From assembly GCA_045638125.1 (NCBI GenBank), contig JAZUAS010000145.1:1-32074 (forward strand): a stretch of 32,074 nucleotides of DNA, read 5' to 3'. The position numbers were made by a program, and so were the translations under genes. Position 1 is the first letter of the stretch. Every line of letters starts with the position of its first letter. This DNA comes from SVTX01 sp045638125 (lineage in GTDB: Bacteria > Bacillota > Clostridia > Oscillospirales > CAG-272). Positions 14,866-24,060 of this stretch are shown here, one piece after another. The notes under the pieces were generated by a model. The model ran no database searches. It saw only the letters and a list, made by a program, of their open reading frames with translations, and was not told the origin of the DNA.

Positions 14866-15944
14866 ATCTTCGATGCTTCGTATTCCTCACGGTACTTTTC
14901 GTATTCCTCGGTGTTGCAGAGAACGAAATGTCCGGGATATACCTCTCTCATAGTAGGTCCTTCAACCGAATAGTCGTGAGCCAATACGGGATTATACAGA
15001 ACTCTCTCTCTGTTCTTCTCCGTGATCGGGTCGGGGAGAGGAATTGCAGACAGCAGAGATCTCGTGTAAGGATGGAAGGGATGAGCGAAAAGCTCGTCGC
15101 TACTTCCAAGCTCAACTATCTTACCGAAATACATAACCGCAATTCTGTTGGAGAAGTACTTAACGACTGCCAAGTCATGAGCGATGAACATAATGGTCAG
15201 ACCCATCTTTTCACTAAGCTCGTTAAGAAGATTGATGACCTGCGCCTGAATAGATACGTCGAGAGCGGAGATAGGCTCGTCTGCGATGATAAGCTCGGGA
15301 TTCATAATAACCGCACGAGCGATACCGATACGCTGACGCTGTCCACCGGAGAACTCGTGAGGATAACGCGAAGCGTGTTCCTGAACGAGACCAACGGTCT
15401 CAAGGATCTTATAGACCTGCTCGTCAATATACTTTTTATCCTTGATACCACGAATAACAAGTCCCTCTGCGATAATATCTCTTACAGTCATACGAGGATC
15501 GAGAGATGCGATAGGATCCTGGAAGATCATCTGGATCTCGTTTGTGATCTGGCTCTTGCCCTTTGTACGAGAATATTTTTCGTGATCTGCCATAGCAGAC
15601 TTGATTTCTGCGCGGTTAGTCTTAACGATCTCGTTAAGCTCTTCCTTGCTGATCTCGCCGTTCTTATAAGCTATGCGAGCATTCTTAATTGCGTCCTTAT
15701 AGCTACGTGTTCCTGCGCAAATACGCTCGCCCTTGTAGTATACGGAGCCGCCGGTAATATCGTAAAGACGGATAATGGAACGACCGGTAGTGGTCTTTCC
15801 GCATCCCGACTCACCAACAAGACCGAAAACCTCGCCCTTGTAGATGTCAAAGCTTACGTTATCAACCGCCTTAAGCTCACGTCTACCCATCTTAAAGTAC
15901 TGCTGAAGATTTTGAACACTTAATAATACTTCTTTGTTTTCCAT
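14862..15944 (-). CDS. oppF: Oligopeptide ABC transporter ATP-binding protein OppF, with extra segment (360 aa)
   Basis: Second ATPase of the transporter, cytoplasmic face. Walker A GESGCGKTT (44-52), Q-loop at Q142 (MIFQDP), signature FSGGQRQR (198-205), Walker B LIIADEP (218-224) and H-loop H256 are all intact, followed by the oligopeptide/dipeptide C-terminal region (HPYTRSLLSAIP). Between Walker A and the Q-loop there is an extra, charged, mostly helical stretch of roughly 50-60 residues (about 75-132) that ordinary OppF lacks. It starts one base after the oppD stop and overlaps the DUF3899-like gene by four bases. Confidence 0.92.
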   Translation of the reverse strand: MENKEVLLSVQNLQQYFKMGRRELKAVDNVSFDIYKGEVFGLVGESGCGKTTTGRSIIRLYDITGGSVYYKGERICAGTRSYKDAIKNARIAYKNGEISKEELNEIVKTNRAEIKSAMADHEKYSRTKGKSQITNEIQMIFQDPIASLDPRMTVRDIIAEGLVIRGIKDKKYIDEQVYKILETVGLVQEHASRYPHEFSGGQRQRIGIARAVIMNPELIIADEPISALDVSIQAQVINLLNELSEKMGLTIMFIAHDLAVVKYFSNRIAVMYFGKIVELGSSDELFAHPFHPYTRSLLSAIPLPDPITEKNRERVLYNPVLAHDYSVEGPTMREVYPGHFVLCNTEEYEKYREEYEASKI

Positions 15945-15945
15945 A

Positions 15946-18132
15946 TTACTGTCTCTCCTTCTTCATGCGTTCGATACGGGCCTTAATAAGCTGGGGCATC
16001 TCAACAGCAGGAGCGTTGGGATGGAGCAACCAAGTTGCCGCATAGTGGGTGGGAGTGACCTCAAAGAGAGGAGGCTCAAGCTCGAAGTCGATCTCAAGCG
16101 CGTACTTGTTTCTCGCCGCAAACGCATCACCCTTGGGAGGATAGATCATATTGGGAGGAGTACCGGGGATAGACTCGAGTCTTTCGGTTGTGTGAAGGTC
16201 AGGCATACTGCTGAGAAGCGCCCAGGTGTAAGGATGAGCGGGCTCGTAGAAGATTTCCTCCGCGGTTCCGTGCTCAACGATCTTACCTGCGTACATAACG
16301 GCAATTCTGTCCGCCATATTAGCAACGACACCCATGTTGTGGGTAATGAATATTACAGAAAGATTTCTCTTTTTCTTAATATCATTGATAAGCTCAAGAA
16401 TCTGAGCCTGAATGGTAACGTCAAGAGCGGTGGTAGGCTCGTCGCAGATAAGAATATCGGGGTTAGCGGAAAGAGCAATCGCAATAACGATTCTCTGTCT
16501 CATACCGCCAGAGAACTCAAAGGGATACTGTCTGAAACGGGTAGCAGGCTCGGGGATACCGACCTCCTCCATAAGCTTGATCGCCTTTGCCTTTGCGATA
16601 CTCTTGTTCATCTTAACAACGAACTTAGACGCCTGATCCTTAAGATAGTCGATGATATCAACGACAGCCGCGTTAACGTCGAAATACATATCATTCTCAA
16701 TAACGGTCATATAGTGATTATAAACCGCCTCAAGAACCTTGCAGATGTTAGCGCGCTTAAGGTCGAGATCCACTACGATCTGAGGGGTAAGCACCCAGTC
16801 GGGATGACGTCCCTTTTGAACGATAGCGTCGTACTTAGCCTTGTTTTTGAGATAGATCTTCTCCTGAATGGGATTATTCTTAATTCCATCGAAGTATTCT
16901 CTGATAGCGTTCTCAAAAGCAGAGCTGAAAACGTGCTCTACGCTCTCCTTCTTGATGCTGAGGTGATCGATCGCCTTAGCAACCTTAACAGAGAGGCTCT
17001 TAAGGTACTTGCTTGCCTCTGCCTCGGAAAGCTCGCTCTCCTTGAAGTAGTTGATAGCTTCAAGAAGCTCGGGGATGCACTCCTTCTTGAGCGCAACAGC
17101 CTTATTGTGAGAATAAGCCACACCCTTCTCGGCAGTAGCGATGAAATCGAACATGAAATTCTCGTCGAGATACTCGCGAGTCATCTTGTTCATGTCTGCA
17201 ACCGACATAGTGCTAAGGTCAGCACCGGGATTGCACATAACGTAGAAGCTCATTGTAAAGAAGTTGGGCTTTTCCTTGTTAAGTGCTTCCTTAACAAATG
17301 CAAGAAGCTCCTCAACAAGAGCGAGAGTTGCTTCATAATCAACGTTCTTTCCTGCGGAGATGACAGCACCCATTCTGCCTTCAAGGTCAGCTGCTACGGA
17401 ATCCTTTACGATAACGTAAGGATTGTAGGACTGAACAAAGAACTTGCGAAGGCGCTTCATAGAGGAAGCTACGTCGAACTTCTTACGTCTCTGAAGCATG
17501 AGGAGCGCATTGTCAGCATCCATTTCGAGCTGAACTGCATTTCCGTAAGCTTCATTAAAGCTCTGTTCGATCTGTGTCGCCTCAACACAGAAGGCATCAA
17601 ATCTCTTGAGCTTTTCGGCAACCTCCGCGTCTGCATTGGTTCCCTCTGCGGCATAAGCCGCCTTTATATTGTCGCCAAGCATTTTGAGCTTGGAGTTAAA
17701 CGCATTTTTTGCGTTTTTCTTTCCCGTCTTAGCCTTAAGTATCATCGCCTCGGTCAACTGCTCGCCGATTCGCATGATGGGGTTCAAGCTAGACATGGGA
17801 TCCTGGAAGATCATCGCAATTTTATCTCCGCGGAGCTTGTGAAAATCTTCCTCAGAAATTTTCAGTAAATCCTGTCCGTCATATAGTATTTCGCCGCCCT
17901 CAACGATAGAGTTGCCCGCCAGAATACCCATAACAGCCTTACTGGTTACGGATTTTCCGGAGCCGGACTCACCAACTATCGCCAAAGTTTCTCCCTTGTA
18001 AAGATCAAAGGAGATATTTCTAACGGCCTTAACAATTCCACCTTGAGTACGGAATGATATCTGCAGATTCTTTACTTCCAATTTCTTGTCCGTAAAGACC
18101 GGCGTATTCTTTACTTCTAATTTCTCATCCAT
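15946..18132 (-). CDS. oppD: Oligopeptide ABC transporter ATP-binding protein OppD with a large internal insertion (728 aa)
   Basis: First ATPase of the transporter. Normal OppD is about 330-360 residues; this one is twice that. Walker A GESGSGKS (54-61) and the Q-loop (Q110 in MIFQDP) lie in the first 120 residues. The signature FSGGMRQR (540-547), Walker B ILICDEP (560-566), H-loop H598 and the C-terminal HPYTWALLSSMP region lie in the last 210. Between about 136 and 510 sits a single insertion of about 375 residues, helical, charged and coiled-coil-like, with no motif I recognise. It enters where the helical subdomain joins the core. The reading frame is clean and all catalytic motifs are kept, so this is not a broken gene. 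A gap of 96 bases separates it from oppC. Confidence 0.9.
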   Translation of the reverse strand: MDEKLEVKNTPVFTDKKLEVKNLQISFRTQGGIVKAVRNISFDLYKGETLAIVGESGSGKSVTSKAVMGILAGNSIVEGGEILYDGQDLLKISEEDFHKLRGDKIAMIFQDPMSSLNPIMRIGEQLTEAMILKAKTGKKNAKNAFNSKLKMLGDNIKAAYAAEGTNADAEVAEKLKRFDAFCVEATQIEQSFNEAYGNAVQLEMDADNALLMLQRRKKFDVASSMKRLRKFFVQSYNPYVIVKDSVAADLEGRMGAVISAGKNVDYEATLALVEELLAFVKEALNKEKPNFFTMSFYVMCNPGADLSTMSVADMNKMTREYLDENFMFDFIATAEKGVAYSHNKAVALKKECIPELLEAINYFKESELSEAEASKYLKSLSVKVAKAIDHLSIKKESVEHVFSSAFENAIREYFDGIKNNPIQEKIYLKNKAKYDAIVQKGRHPDWVLTPQIVVDLDLKRANICKVLEAVYNHYMTVIENDMYFDVNAAVVDIIDYLKDQASKFVVKMNKSIAKAKAIKLMEEVGIPEPATRFRQYPFEFSGGMRQRIVIAIALSANPDILICDEPTTALDVTIQAQILELINDIKKKRNLSVIFITHNMGVVANMADRIAVMYAGKIVEHGTAEEIFYEPAHPYTWALLSSMPDLHTTERLESIPGTPPNMIYPPKGDAFAARNKYALEIDFELEPPLFEVTPTHYAATWLLHPNAPAVEMPQLIKARIERMKKERQ

Positions 18133-18228
18133 AAATAGACCATTCCTTTCTGCCGAGGCTCACAGAGAGCAATTCCCTGCCGCAACGGCTCAATCTTATT
18201 TGTATATAGAAATATTTTGGTAAATTCC

Positions 18229-19803
18229 TTATTCTTCGTTTCCTCTCAAGGACGGGTTGAACGCGTCGCGCAATCCGTTACCGAACAGGTTGAAGCAGAG
18301 CATCAACAAGCTGATAAAGATCGCGGGGAACAAAATGATATGAGGATGTGTATACAATTTATCCTGTCCCATAGATAGAAGGGTACCTACGCTGGTCATC
18401 TGGTCACCGTTAAGGTTGATAATATTGAGGTAGCTAAGGCTTGTCTCGGAGAAGATAACTCCGGGGATAACAAGAACAGAGCTGGTGATAAGAGTACCAA
18501 TAGCGTTGGGGAAAATGTGCTTGAACATGATTCTGGAGTCCTTTGCTCCGAGAGTTCTTGCAACCAAAACGTATTCCTGATTCTTAAAGCGGTAGAACTG
18601 CATTCTCGTACGTCCTGCCATTCCCGTCCAACCGGTAAGGAAGAAGGAGATAAACAGAATTACGAGGTCGGATGCGTCGAGATTATATCTGAGAAGCGAG
18701 ATAACTATCATGAAAGGAATCGAGCCAAGAAGGTCAATGATTCTTTCCATGATTATATCGATCTTACCGCCGTAGTAACCCTCGATAGAGCCGTAAATAG
18801 CACCAACGAAAAGGTTAACGGAAGCAACAATTATAGCAAGAATAAAGGAGAATCTTGCACCACTTGCAAGACGGGTAAAGAGGTCGCGTCCTGCATCGTC
18901 AGCACCGAAGAGGAAGGAGGGCTCGGTAATGCCGTCCTGAAGCACGGAGCTATGGTAGTAGGAGTAGTAAGCCTTATAGTTTACGCGAACCTCCCACTGG
19001 TCGCCCTGCATCTTCTTAGCATAGCCGTAGATCTTTTCGCCGGTACCGTTGTCATTCTCGTCCTCGAGAAGCATCTTACTTGTGTAAGCGTCGGTGCCGT
19101 TGTCCTCGATATACGCGGGGATCAATTTACCCATGTTATCGTAAACGACCTCGGTCTTATTACCGTCGCCAACCTTGGTCTGATACCAGATGTTAGCGTT
19201 GTTAGCATCCTGACGAGCCTCTGCGTGAGGCGCATAGGGGAGGATGATCTGAACGCCGTGCTCATCCTGGTATTTCTGGACAGCCTCATACTGCGCGGTG
19301 TTGAGAAGCAGATACTTCGCGCCGACCGCATTGTAGGTATCAACTCTGAAGGCAAAAAGCTTCTTGAGCTTTCCTACCTCAAACTTTTCAACCTCTTTAA
19401 CGTCAGACATGATAACCGAATATTCGGGGTCAGCCTTTTGGAACTCTTCCTCGATATAAAGATATTCCTTGTAGGTCTTTTGGTTTACTTCCTTATCCTG
19501 ACCTCCGTCCCAGAAGGGGATGCCGAGATCGTAGAAGATCTTATTCTTGGGTACAACGAGCGCATAGGTCTCGTCCTTATAGGAAACGGTATAGGAGGAG
19601 ATAACGGGACCAATGATGGCAAAGACCACCAACAAAATAATGATCGCTGCCGCCGCGATAGAAGCCTTGTTTCTTGCAAAGCGATAAAGCGCGTCCTGGA
19701 AATAGGACACGGGCTTTGTATCAAGCTTTTTATCGTGAATATTTCCCTCTGTGGAATGGAAAACGAATTTTTCTTTAGAAATAACGTATTCAGACGCCTT
19801 CAT
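18229..19803 (-). CDS. oppC: Oligopeptide ABC transporter permease OppC with a large extracytoplasmic insertion (524 aa)
   Basis: Inner-membrane permease of the DppC/OppC type, normally near 300 residues. TM1 is at about 47-70. The family motif FGADDAGRDLF, normally about 40 residues after TM1, comes only at 299-309, so about 180-200 extra hydrophilic residues (about 75-290) lie in the extracytoplasmic loop. Five further helices and the ATPase-docking EAA loop (YVLVARTLGAKDSRIMFKHI, 411-430) are normal. The insert is rich in Tyr, Asp and Asn and has no repeat or motif I know; its position would let it touch the binding protein or peptide. The start overlaps the oppB stop (TAATG). Confidence 0.92.
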   Translation of the reverse strand: MKASEYVISKEKFVFHSTEGNIHDKKLDTKPVSYFQDALYRFARNKASIAAAAIIILLVVFAIIGPVISSYTVSYKDETYALVVPKNKIFYDLGIPFWDGGQDKEVNQKTYKEYLYIEEEFQKADPEYSVIMSDVKEVEKFEVGKLKKLFAFRVDTYNAVGAKYLLLNTAQYEAVQKYQDEHGVQIILPYAPHAEARQDANNANIWYQTKVGDGNKTEVVYDNMGKLIPAYIEDNGTDAYTSKMLLEDENDNGTGEKIYGYAKKMQGDQWEVRVNYKAYYSYYHSSVLQDGITEPSFLFGADDAGRDLFTRLASGARFSFILAIIVASVNLFVGAIYGSIEGYYGGKIDIIMERIIDLLGSIPFMIVISLLRYNLDASDLVILFISFFLTGWTGMAGRTRMQFYRFKNQEYVLVARTLGAKDSRIMFKHIFPNAIGTLITSSVLVIPGVIFSETSLSYLNIINLNGDQMTSVGTLLSMGQDKLYTHPHIILFPAIFISLLMLCFNLFGNGLRDAFNPSLRGNEE

Positions 19804-20825
19804 TACTTCGCCCCCATTCTGATTCTACGATCTATGAAACCGTAGGAAAGGTCGATAACCAAGCCTGCCGCCAGACCTACGAGAAGGTAGAAGCTGGAGA
19901 GAAGCATAAAGAAATCGTAATCCTGCGCGTTGATTGCATTCAAATAAAGTGCTCCGACGCCGGGGATCGAGAAGATTCTCTCGATAACCAGAGATCCGGA
20001 AAGAACGCTCAACACCTCACCGATGATGGACGGGAAGATCGGCACCATCGCGTTACGGAGAGCATGTCTTACAGTTGCCTGAGACTTGGTAAGTCCCTTA
20101 GTTCTTGCCAAAAGCATAAATTCGCTGGTAAGAACCTCGGTAAGCTCCGCACGAGTGAAACGGGTATATCCTGCGATAGATCCGAAGGACATACAAAGCA
20201 CTGCGGGAAGCATGGATTTGATCATTGTGGGATTCAGATAAAGATCCCAGTTTGCCGTGAAAGGAATATACTCGAGAGCATACTGCTTTGCTATTGCGGG
20301 CAAGGAGGCGATCTCCTTCGGCAAAATGCCCAGCTTGAAGCATATAACGTAAAGGAAAAGTGATCCGTATACGAAGGAAGGTACGGAGATGATGACCATT
20401 ACTGCCGTACTGATAACGTGGTCCTGCCACTTGTTTTTCTTAAGAGCCGCAAAGATACCGAGAGCGATACCTACGGGAACTGCCAACAAAGATGACATAA
20501 TATTTATCAAAATTGTAGGAGGAAGTCTCTCAATGAATACGTCGATAACGGGAGTGTTCATTTTGATATTGGGCATCTTATCGTATGCTCTACCAAAGTC
20601 GCCGTCCACAACGATTCTCTGGATATACAGCATTAGCTGCTCAGGAATGGGCTTATTATAGCCTCTGTCCTCGATCTGCGCCATCAGTATATCCTTGTCC
20701 TGACCAAGACCAACGCTCGTATTAATAGGAACGAGTCTGATCAAAACGAAGCATGTTACAAAAATAATGGAAAAGATTACGAGCATAAGCCCTACTCTTT
20801 TGCATATATATTTGAACATATACAT
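19803..20825 (-). CDS. oppB: Oligopeptide ABC transporter permease OppB (340 aa)
   Basis: Inner-membrane permease of the DppB/OppB family. N-terminal TM1 with the LIRLVP motif is followed by an extracytoplasmic segment of about 70 residues with the usual YNKPIPEQ and GDFGRAY pattern. Then come five helices and the EAA loop (FMLLARTKGLTKSQATVRHA), which docks on OppD/F. The FSIPGVGALYLNAINAQDY segment is typical. Unlike OppC it has near-normal length. The start is set at ATG 20825, ten bases after AAGGAG; a TTG at 20834 would be too close to that site. It follows oppA by 91 bases containing a strong hairpin and shares one base with oppC. Confidence 0.93.
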   Translation of the reverse strand: MYMFKYICKRVGLMLVIFSIIFVTCFVLIRLVPINTSVGLGQDKDILMAQIEDRGYNKPIPEQLMLYIQRIVVDGDFGRAYDKMPNIKMNTPVIDVFIERLPPTILINIMSSLLAVPVGIALGIFAALKKNKWQDHVISTAVMVIISVPSFVYGSLFLYVICFKLGILPKEIASLPAIAKQYALEYIPFTANWDLYLNPTMIKSMLPAVLCMSFGSIAGYTRFTRAELTEVLTSEFMLLARTKGLTKSQATVRHALRNAMVPIFPSIIGEVLSVLSGSLVIERIFSIPGVGALYLNAINAQDYDFFMLLSSFYLLVGLAAGLVIDLSYGFIDRRIRMGAK

Positions 20826-20857
20826 ATTTTGCAATCTCCTTTCTTTGTTAATTAAAC

Positions 20858-20895
20858 CGACAATGAGGGATAGCTGAAACTATCCCTCAAAGTCG
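20858..20895 (-). repeat. Intercistronic hairpin between oppA and oppB
   Basis: A nine-bp perfect stem (20865-20873 with 20880-20888, six-base loop) extended by CGAC/GTCG outside (20858-20861, 20892-20895) lies 22 bases after the oppA stop. The downstream side lacks a proper U-tract, so it more likely protects the oppA mRNA end or attenuates partially than terminates fully. Confidence 0.75.
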
Positions 20896-20916
20896 TTAAC
20901 ATTAAGACGATAAATA

Positions 20917-23343
20917 TTACTTGTAATCGAACTCGCCGTTTGCTGCTGCAACCTGCTCTGCCCATTCAGCATCAGTGAAGTTGTAGGTCATGTACTTCAT
21001 TCCGCCGTAAGCCATGAAGGTGTTGTAGGTGTAGGTTACGTAGTCAACCTTGTAAGAGAGCAAGGATGCGCTGAAGTTGTTGTAAAGGGGTACTGTGTAG
21101 TAAACCTTAAGAACTTCCTTCTCAAGCGCTGCGATAAGGGGAAGTCTGTCTTCCTGAGAAACCGCAACGTCGCTCCAGTCATGCTCGCCTGCGCCGTTAA
21201 GGCAGTCGTACCAGTCCATAAGAGACATGGTGTACTCCTCGCCCATCATGGTGAAGGTCATCATCTGAGCGCTGGTGTCCCAAGCTGCGGAGTACATGTA
21301 GTCGGGGCTGAGGTAAGCCAGGAGGAAGTAGCCGGGATCCCAAGCTGCTCCGGTCCAACCGCCCATACATACGTCGTACTTACCTGCGCGGAAGTCATCT
21401 GCCCAAGCAGAACCGAAGTCCTTAACCTCAGTTTCAAGTCTGCCCTCGAGAGGAGTTCCAACAACGAGCTCCTTCCAAGCTGCAGTGATGTAGTCAAATC
21501 TTCTCTGAACGGTCTCGTTGATAGCGCCGCTACCCATGGTAATAACTACCTTATCGGTTGCGCTGATCTTACCTGCTGCGAGTGCATCGTTGTAAGCCTG
21601 GGTAACGAGAGCTCTTGCTGCATCGATATCGTAACCGGTGATAGCGTCAACAGCCTCGTCGAGAGTTGCGTACTGGTTGTAGTCAACGTTGTAAACCTCG
21701 CAAAGAACCTTCTTTGCTGCGTCAGACTCTCTGTAAGCCTTACCGTTTGCAACGTCGTAGTAGTGCATAGAGTTGTAAAGACCAAAGCCCTGGAGAGAGG
21801 ATGTAGTGGTCTTAGCGGCAAAGTCTGCTCTGTTGATAGAGAGAGAAAGTGCCTTTCTGAAATTTACGTCAGCAAGAAGAGTCTTGTTAACGCCTGCGGT
21901 CTGACGAGCTGCAAGCTGCTCCTCGCTGGACTGAAGCTGGAGAGATGCAACGAAGTCATCGGGAGTGAAGTATGCTCTTTCAGAGCCCTTGTAATCGTCA
22001 GCAACGGATACGTCGATACCGATACCGTCGATCTCACCTGCAAGGAACTTAACCCATGCAGAGTTCCATTCCTCGATGGTGTCGCAAACGATCTTATCGG
22101 TCTGGTAGAGGCCTTCGTTCTCAGGGAGAGCGTAGCCGAACCACTGATCATTCTTAACGAGAGTGTACTGCTTACCAGCCTGGAAGCTTTCAAGCTTGTA
22201 GGGACCCCAAGACATGGTGGACTCTACGCTGGAGTTGTAGGTGGAGGTCCAGAGATCGGAACCGGATGCAGGCTCCTTCTTGTTAGCCTCGTAAGTTGCC
22301 TTATGAACGAGGGGGAGAGAAGCCATGTTGTATGCTGCCTTGTAGGAAAGGCTACCGTCTTCCTTAAGAAGGTCAAGAGACTTCTCAAGAACGAGAACGA
22401 GCTCGTAGTCGGAAGCTGCGAAAATACCAACCTTATCGAAGGTCATCTCAGGGTAGGTGTACTCGGTAACGAAGAAATCGAGCTCTTCGTCGGGCTCAGT
22501 CTGCCACCAGCCGATGAGTGCTTCCCAAGCTGCGTTGAGAGTAGCATCAGCCTTGATCTCAGCCATGGTCTTACCTTCCATAGCTGCTGCGGTCTCTGCG
22601 GTGAAAGCAGAATCCTTGAGGTAGCTGTTGATTACGTAAGCTGCGGTAGCTGCTGCATCATAGCTTGCAGGGAAGCCCATAGCGTCTCTGAAGGAAGCCT
22701 GTGCAGGAACCTCTTCGCTGGAGGGTGCCAAAGAGAACACGATTACAGAATCGAGGTCAGTGCTGTAGGTTGCGTAGGGAGCGTCTGCTGCGAACCAGCC
22801 GGACTCACCCTGCTTAGCAAACTTCTGAGCGTTAGCGATAATGGTTGCGCCAACGTAGAAGGAGTCTGCGCGGTAGTTCTTGAATGCGGGATCAAGCTGC
22901 TGCTCCATGGTGTAAACGAAGTCTTCAGCCTTGATGGGATCGCCATTCTGCCACTTAAGATCATCACGGAGAGTGATCTTGTACGCGTAACCAACGCCGT
23001 CAGCGGGGAGACCCCAAGCCTCAGCGTAAGCTGCGGTAACGTCCTCGAGCTTGGTAGCTGCTTCGTACTTGATCTCGAAGTCGCCGGTAACGATCTCGCC
23101 GTTCTCGTCGAACTTGAAGTCGAAGGTGAAGAAGGAGCTGCCGAGGTAGCTCATGATCTGGGTGTCGTTGTTATCCTGGTAGGTCAACTCATTCCAGTTT
23201 GTGGGAGAGAGTGCAGTGTAAGTATTATAAGTATAGTACTCATCCTCTTCCTGGGTTGCAGGAACACAAGCGACGATTGACAACACCATAAGTGTTGCGA
23301 GAAGCGCTGCTAAAACGCCTCTGAAAATCTTTTTGTTGTTCAT
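20917..23343 (-). CDS. oppA: Oligopeptide-binding lipoprotein OppA, SBP family 5, enlarged (808 aa)
   Basis: Extracellular substrate-binding lipoprotein of the Opp transporter. A lipoprotein signal peptide ends in the lipobox IVAC with C26 as the lipid-anchored cysteine. Family-5 binding-protein features follow: RDDLKWQNGDPIKAEDFVYT (about 125-145), a WGPYKLESF segment and VNFRKALSLSINRADFA, which is the hallmark of SBP_bac_5. It is about 200-250 residues longer than a usual OppA; additional material lies in the first half, including an alanine-rich helical region. Codon choice is markedly biased (repeated GCT/GCA, AAC, TAC), unlike neighbouring genes, as expected of an abundant protein. RBS AGAAAGGA precedes the ATG. 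It is first in oppA-B-C-D-F-DUF3899. Confidence 0.93.
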   Translation of the reverse strand: MNNKKIFRGVLAALLATLMVLSIVACVPATQEEDEYYTYNTYTALSPTNWNELTYQDNNDTQIMSYLGSSFFTFDFKFDENGEIVTGDFEIKYEAATKLEDVTAAYAEAWGLPADGVGYAYKITLRDDLKWQNGDPIKAEDFVYTMEQQLDPAFKNYRADSFYVGATIIANAQKFAKQGESGWFAADAPYATYSTDLDSVIVFSLAPSSEEVPAQASFRDAMGFPASYDAAATAAYVINSYLKDSAFTAETAAAMEGKTMAEIKADATLNAAWEALIGWWQTEPDEELDFFVTEYTYPEMTFDKVGIFAASDYELVLVLEKSLDLLKEDGSLSYKAAYNMASLPLVHKATYEANKKEPASGSDLWTSTYNSSVESTMSWGPYKLESFQAGKQYTLVKNDQWFGYALPENEGLYQTDKIVCDTIEEWNSAWVKFLAGEIDGIGIDVSVADDYKGSERAYFTPDDFVASLQLQSSEEQLAARQTAGVNKTLLADVNFRKALSLSINRADFAAKTTTSSLQGFGLYNSMHYYDVANGKAYRESDAAKKVLCEVYNVDYNQYATLDEAVDAITGYDIDAARALVTQAYNDALAAGKISATDKVVITMGSGAINETVQRRFDYITAAWKELVVGTPLEGRLETEVKDFGSAWADDFRAGKYDVCMGGWTGAAWDPGYFLLAYLSPDYMYSAAWDTSAQMMTFTMMGEEYTMSLMDWYDCLNGAGEHDWSDVAVSQEDRLPLIAALEKEVLKVYYTVPLYNNFSASLLSYKVDYVTYTYNTFMAYGGMKYMTYNFTDAEWAEQVAAANGEFDYK

Positions 23344-23378
23344 GGTTTTCTTTCCTTTCTGTAAAAAAGATTAAATAA

Positions 23379-23407
23379 ATTTTAGCACAGTAAATCGCAA
23401 AAATCAA
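23379..23407 (-). promoter_or_regulatory. Promoter of the opp operon
   Basis: TTGATT (23402-23407), 17-base spacer, TAAAAT (23379-23384) on the minus strand, about 36 bases before the oppA ATG. Confidence 0.75.
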
Positions 23408-23419
23408 CCCTTCGCTGAT

Positions 23420-23450
23420 ATTGTTAACAAATAAATTCACGATTGTTAAC
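23420..23450 (-). promoter_or_regulatory. Direct repeat ATTGTTAAC upstream of the opp promoter
   Basis: The nine-base ATTGTTAAC (plus strand) occurs at 23420-23428 and 23442-23450, 22 bases apart, two helical turns, each containing the palindrome GTTAAC. They lie 13-43 bases upstream of the -35, a usual place for an activator or repressor. No regulator gene is adjacent. Confidence 0.45.
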
Positions 23451-24056
23451 ATAACGGAAACATCTCTATCATGCTGACTGTATATTCAGCCATTTTTATG
23501 CATTTTTTATACAAAAAACTCACAAAAACCAAAAAAATGACCAATACAGTACAAGAAGCAAAAAAAGTCTACCCATTACAAAAATGCAACCTATTCCCTT
23601 TCGCCCTGCAAATCCATAAACGTCCCAAAGCCCTCCATAATATCTACGCTCGGCACTACAAAAAGCGCTCTTATTATATATAATGAAGGTTTTCGAAAAT
23701 CGCATCCTCGCCGCTTCGTTCATTTTTTGCAAGATTTAGTTGCCAGCAATTCATTTTTTATAGCACCGATTTGGCCATGAATATTTTTTGCCGTTACGCT
23801 CTGATTTAAATCGTTTTTCGCCGTCATTAATACAGGATTATTCCATTTATGTCGCTTTTGTTACAATTTGTCTTGAAAAGCAGGATAAAAATTCCAGATT
23901 ACACTCAATTTTGTCGATTTATCTGCCTGACATATAAACTCATCAACGCCTGTTGTGCACCCTTATCAATATTCAATATTTGATTTAAATTTCAATTATT
24001 TGTTTATAGACACGCTTTTTAAACTGAGTTTGCAAATCATTTTTTATAATTCGAAC
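23451..24056. other. AT-rich intergenic stretch without a convincing gene
   Basis: About 600 bases between the opp promoter region and the purine permease terminators. The only open frames are short, low-complexity and without ribosome binding sites (for example 23471-23683 plus, 23520-23732 minus). A small GCTGA...TCAGC hairpin lies at about 23473-23490. I see no tRNA, repeat array or recognisable gene remnant. Confidence 0.5.
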
Positions 24057-24060
24057 ACAA

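Noticed and set aside
15934..17868. A 644-codon plus-strand open frame opposite oppD
   Set aside because: It is antisense to an intact ABC ATPase with all catalytic motifs. The frame is open because of the codon bias of the real gene; it has no recognisable domain or RBS.
21181..23280. A 699-codon plus-strand open frame opposite oppA
   Set aside because: Antisense to a strongly codon-biased lipoprotein gene; Cys/Val/Ser-rich composition and no domain.
23471..23732. Short frames on both strands in the AT-rich gap
   Set aside because: Low-complexity Lys/Phe/Leu content, no RBS and no recognisable domain.
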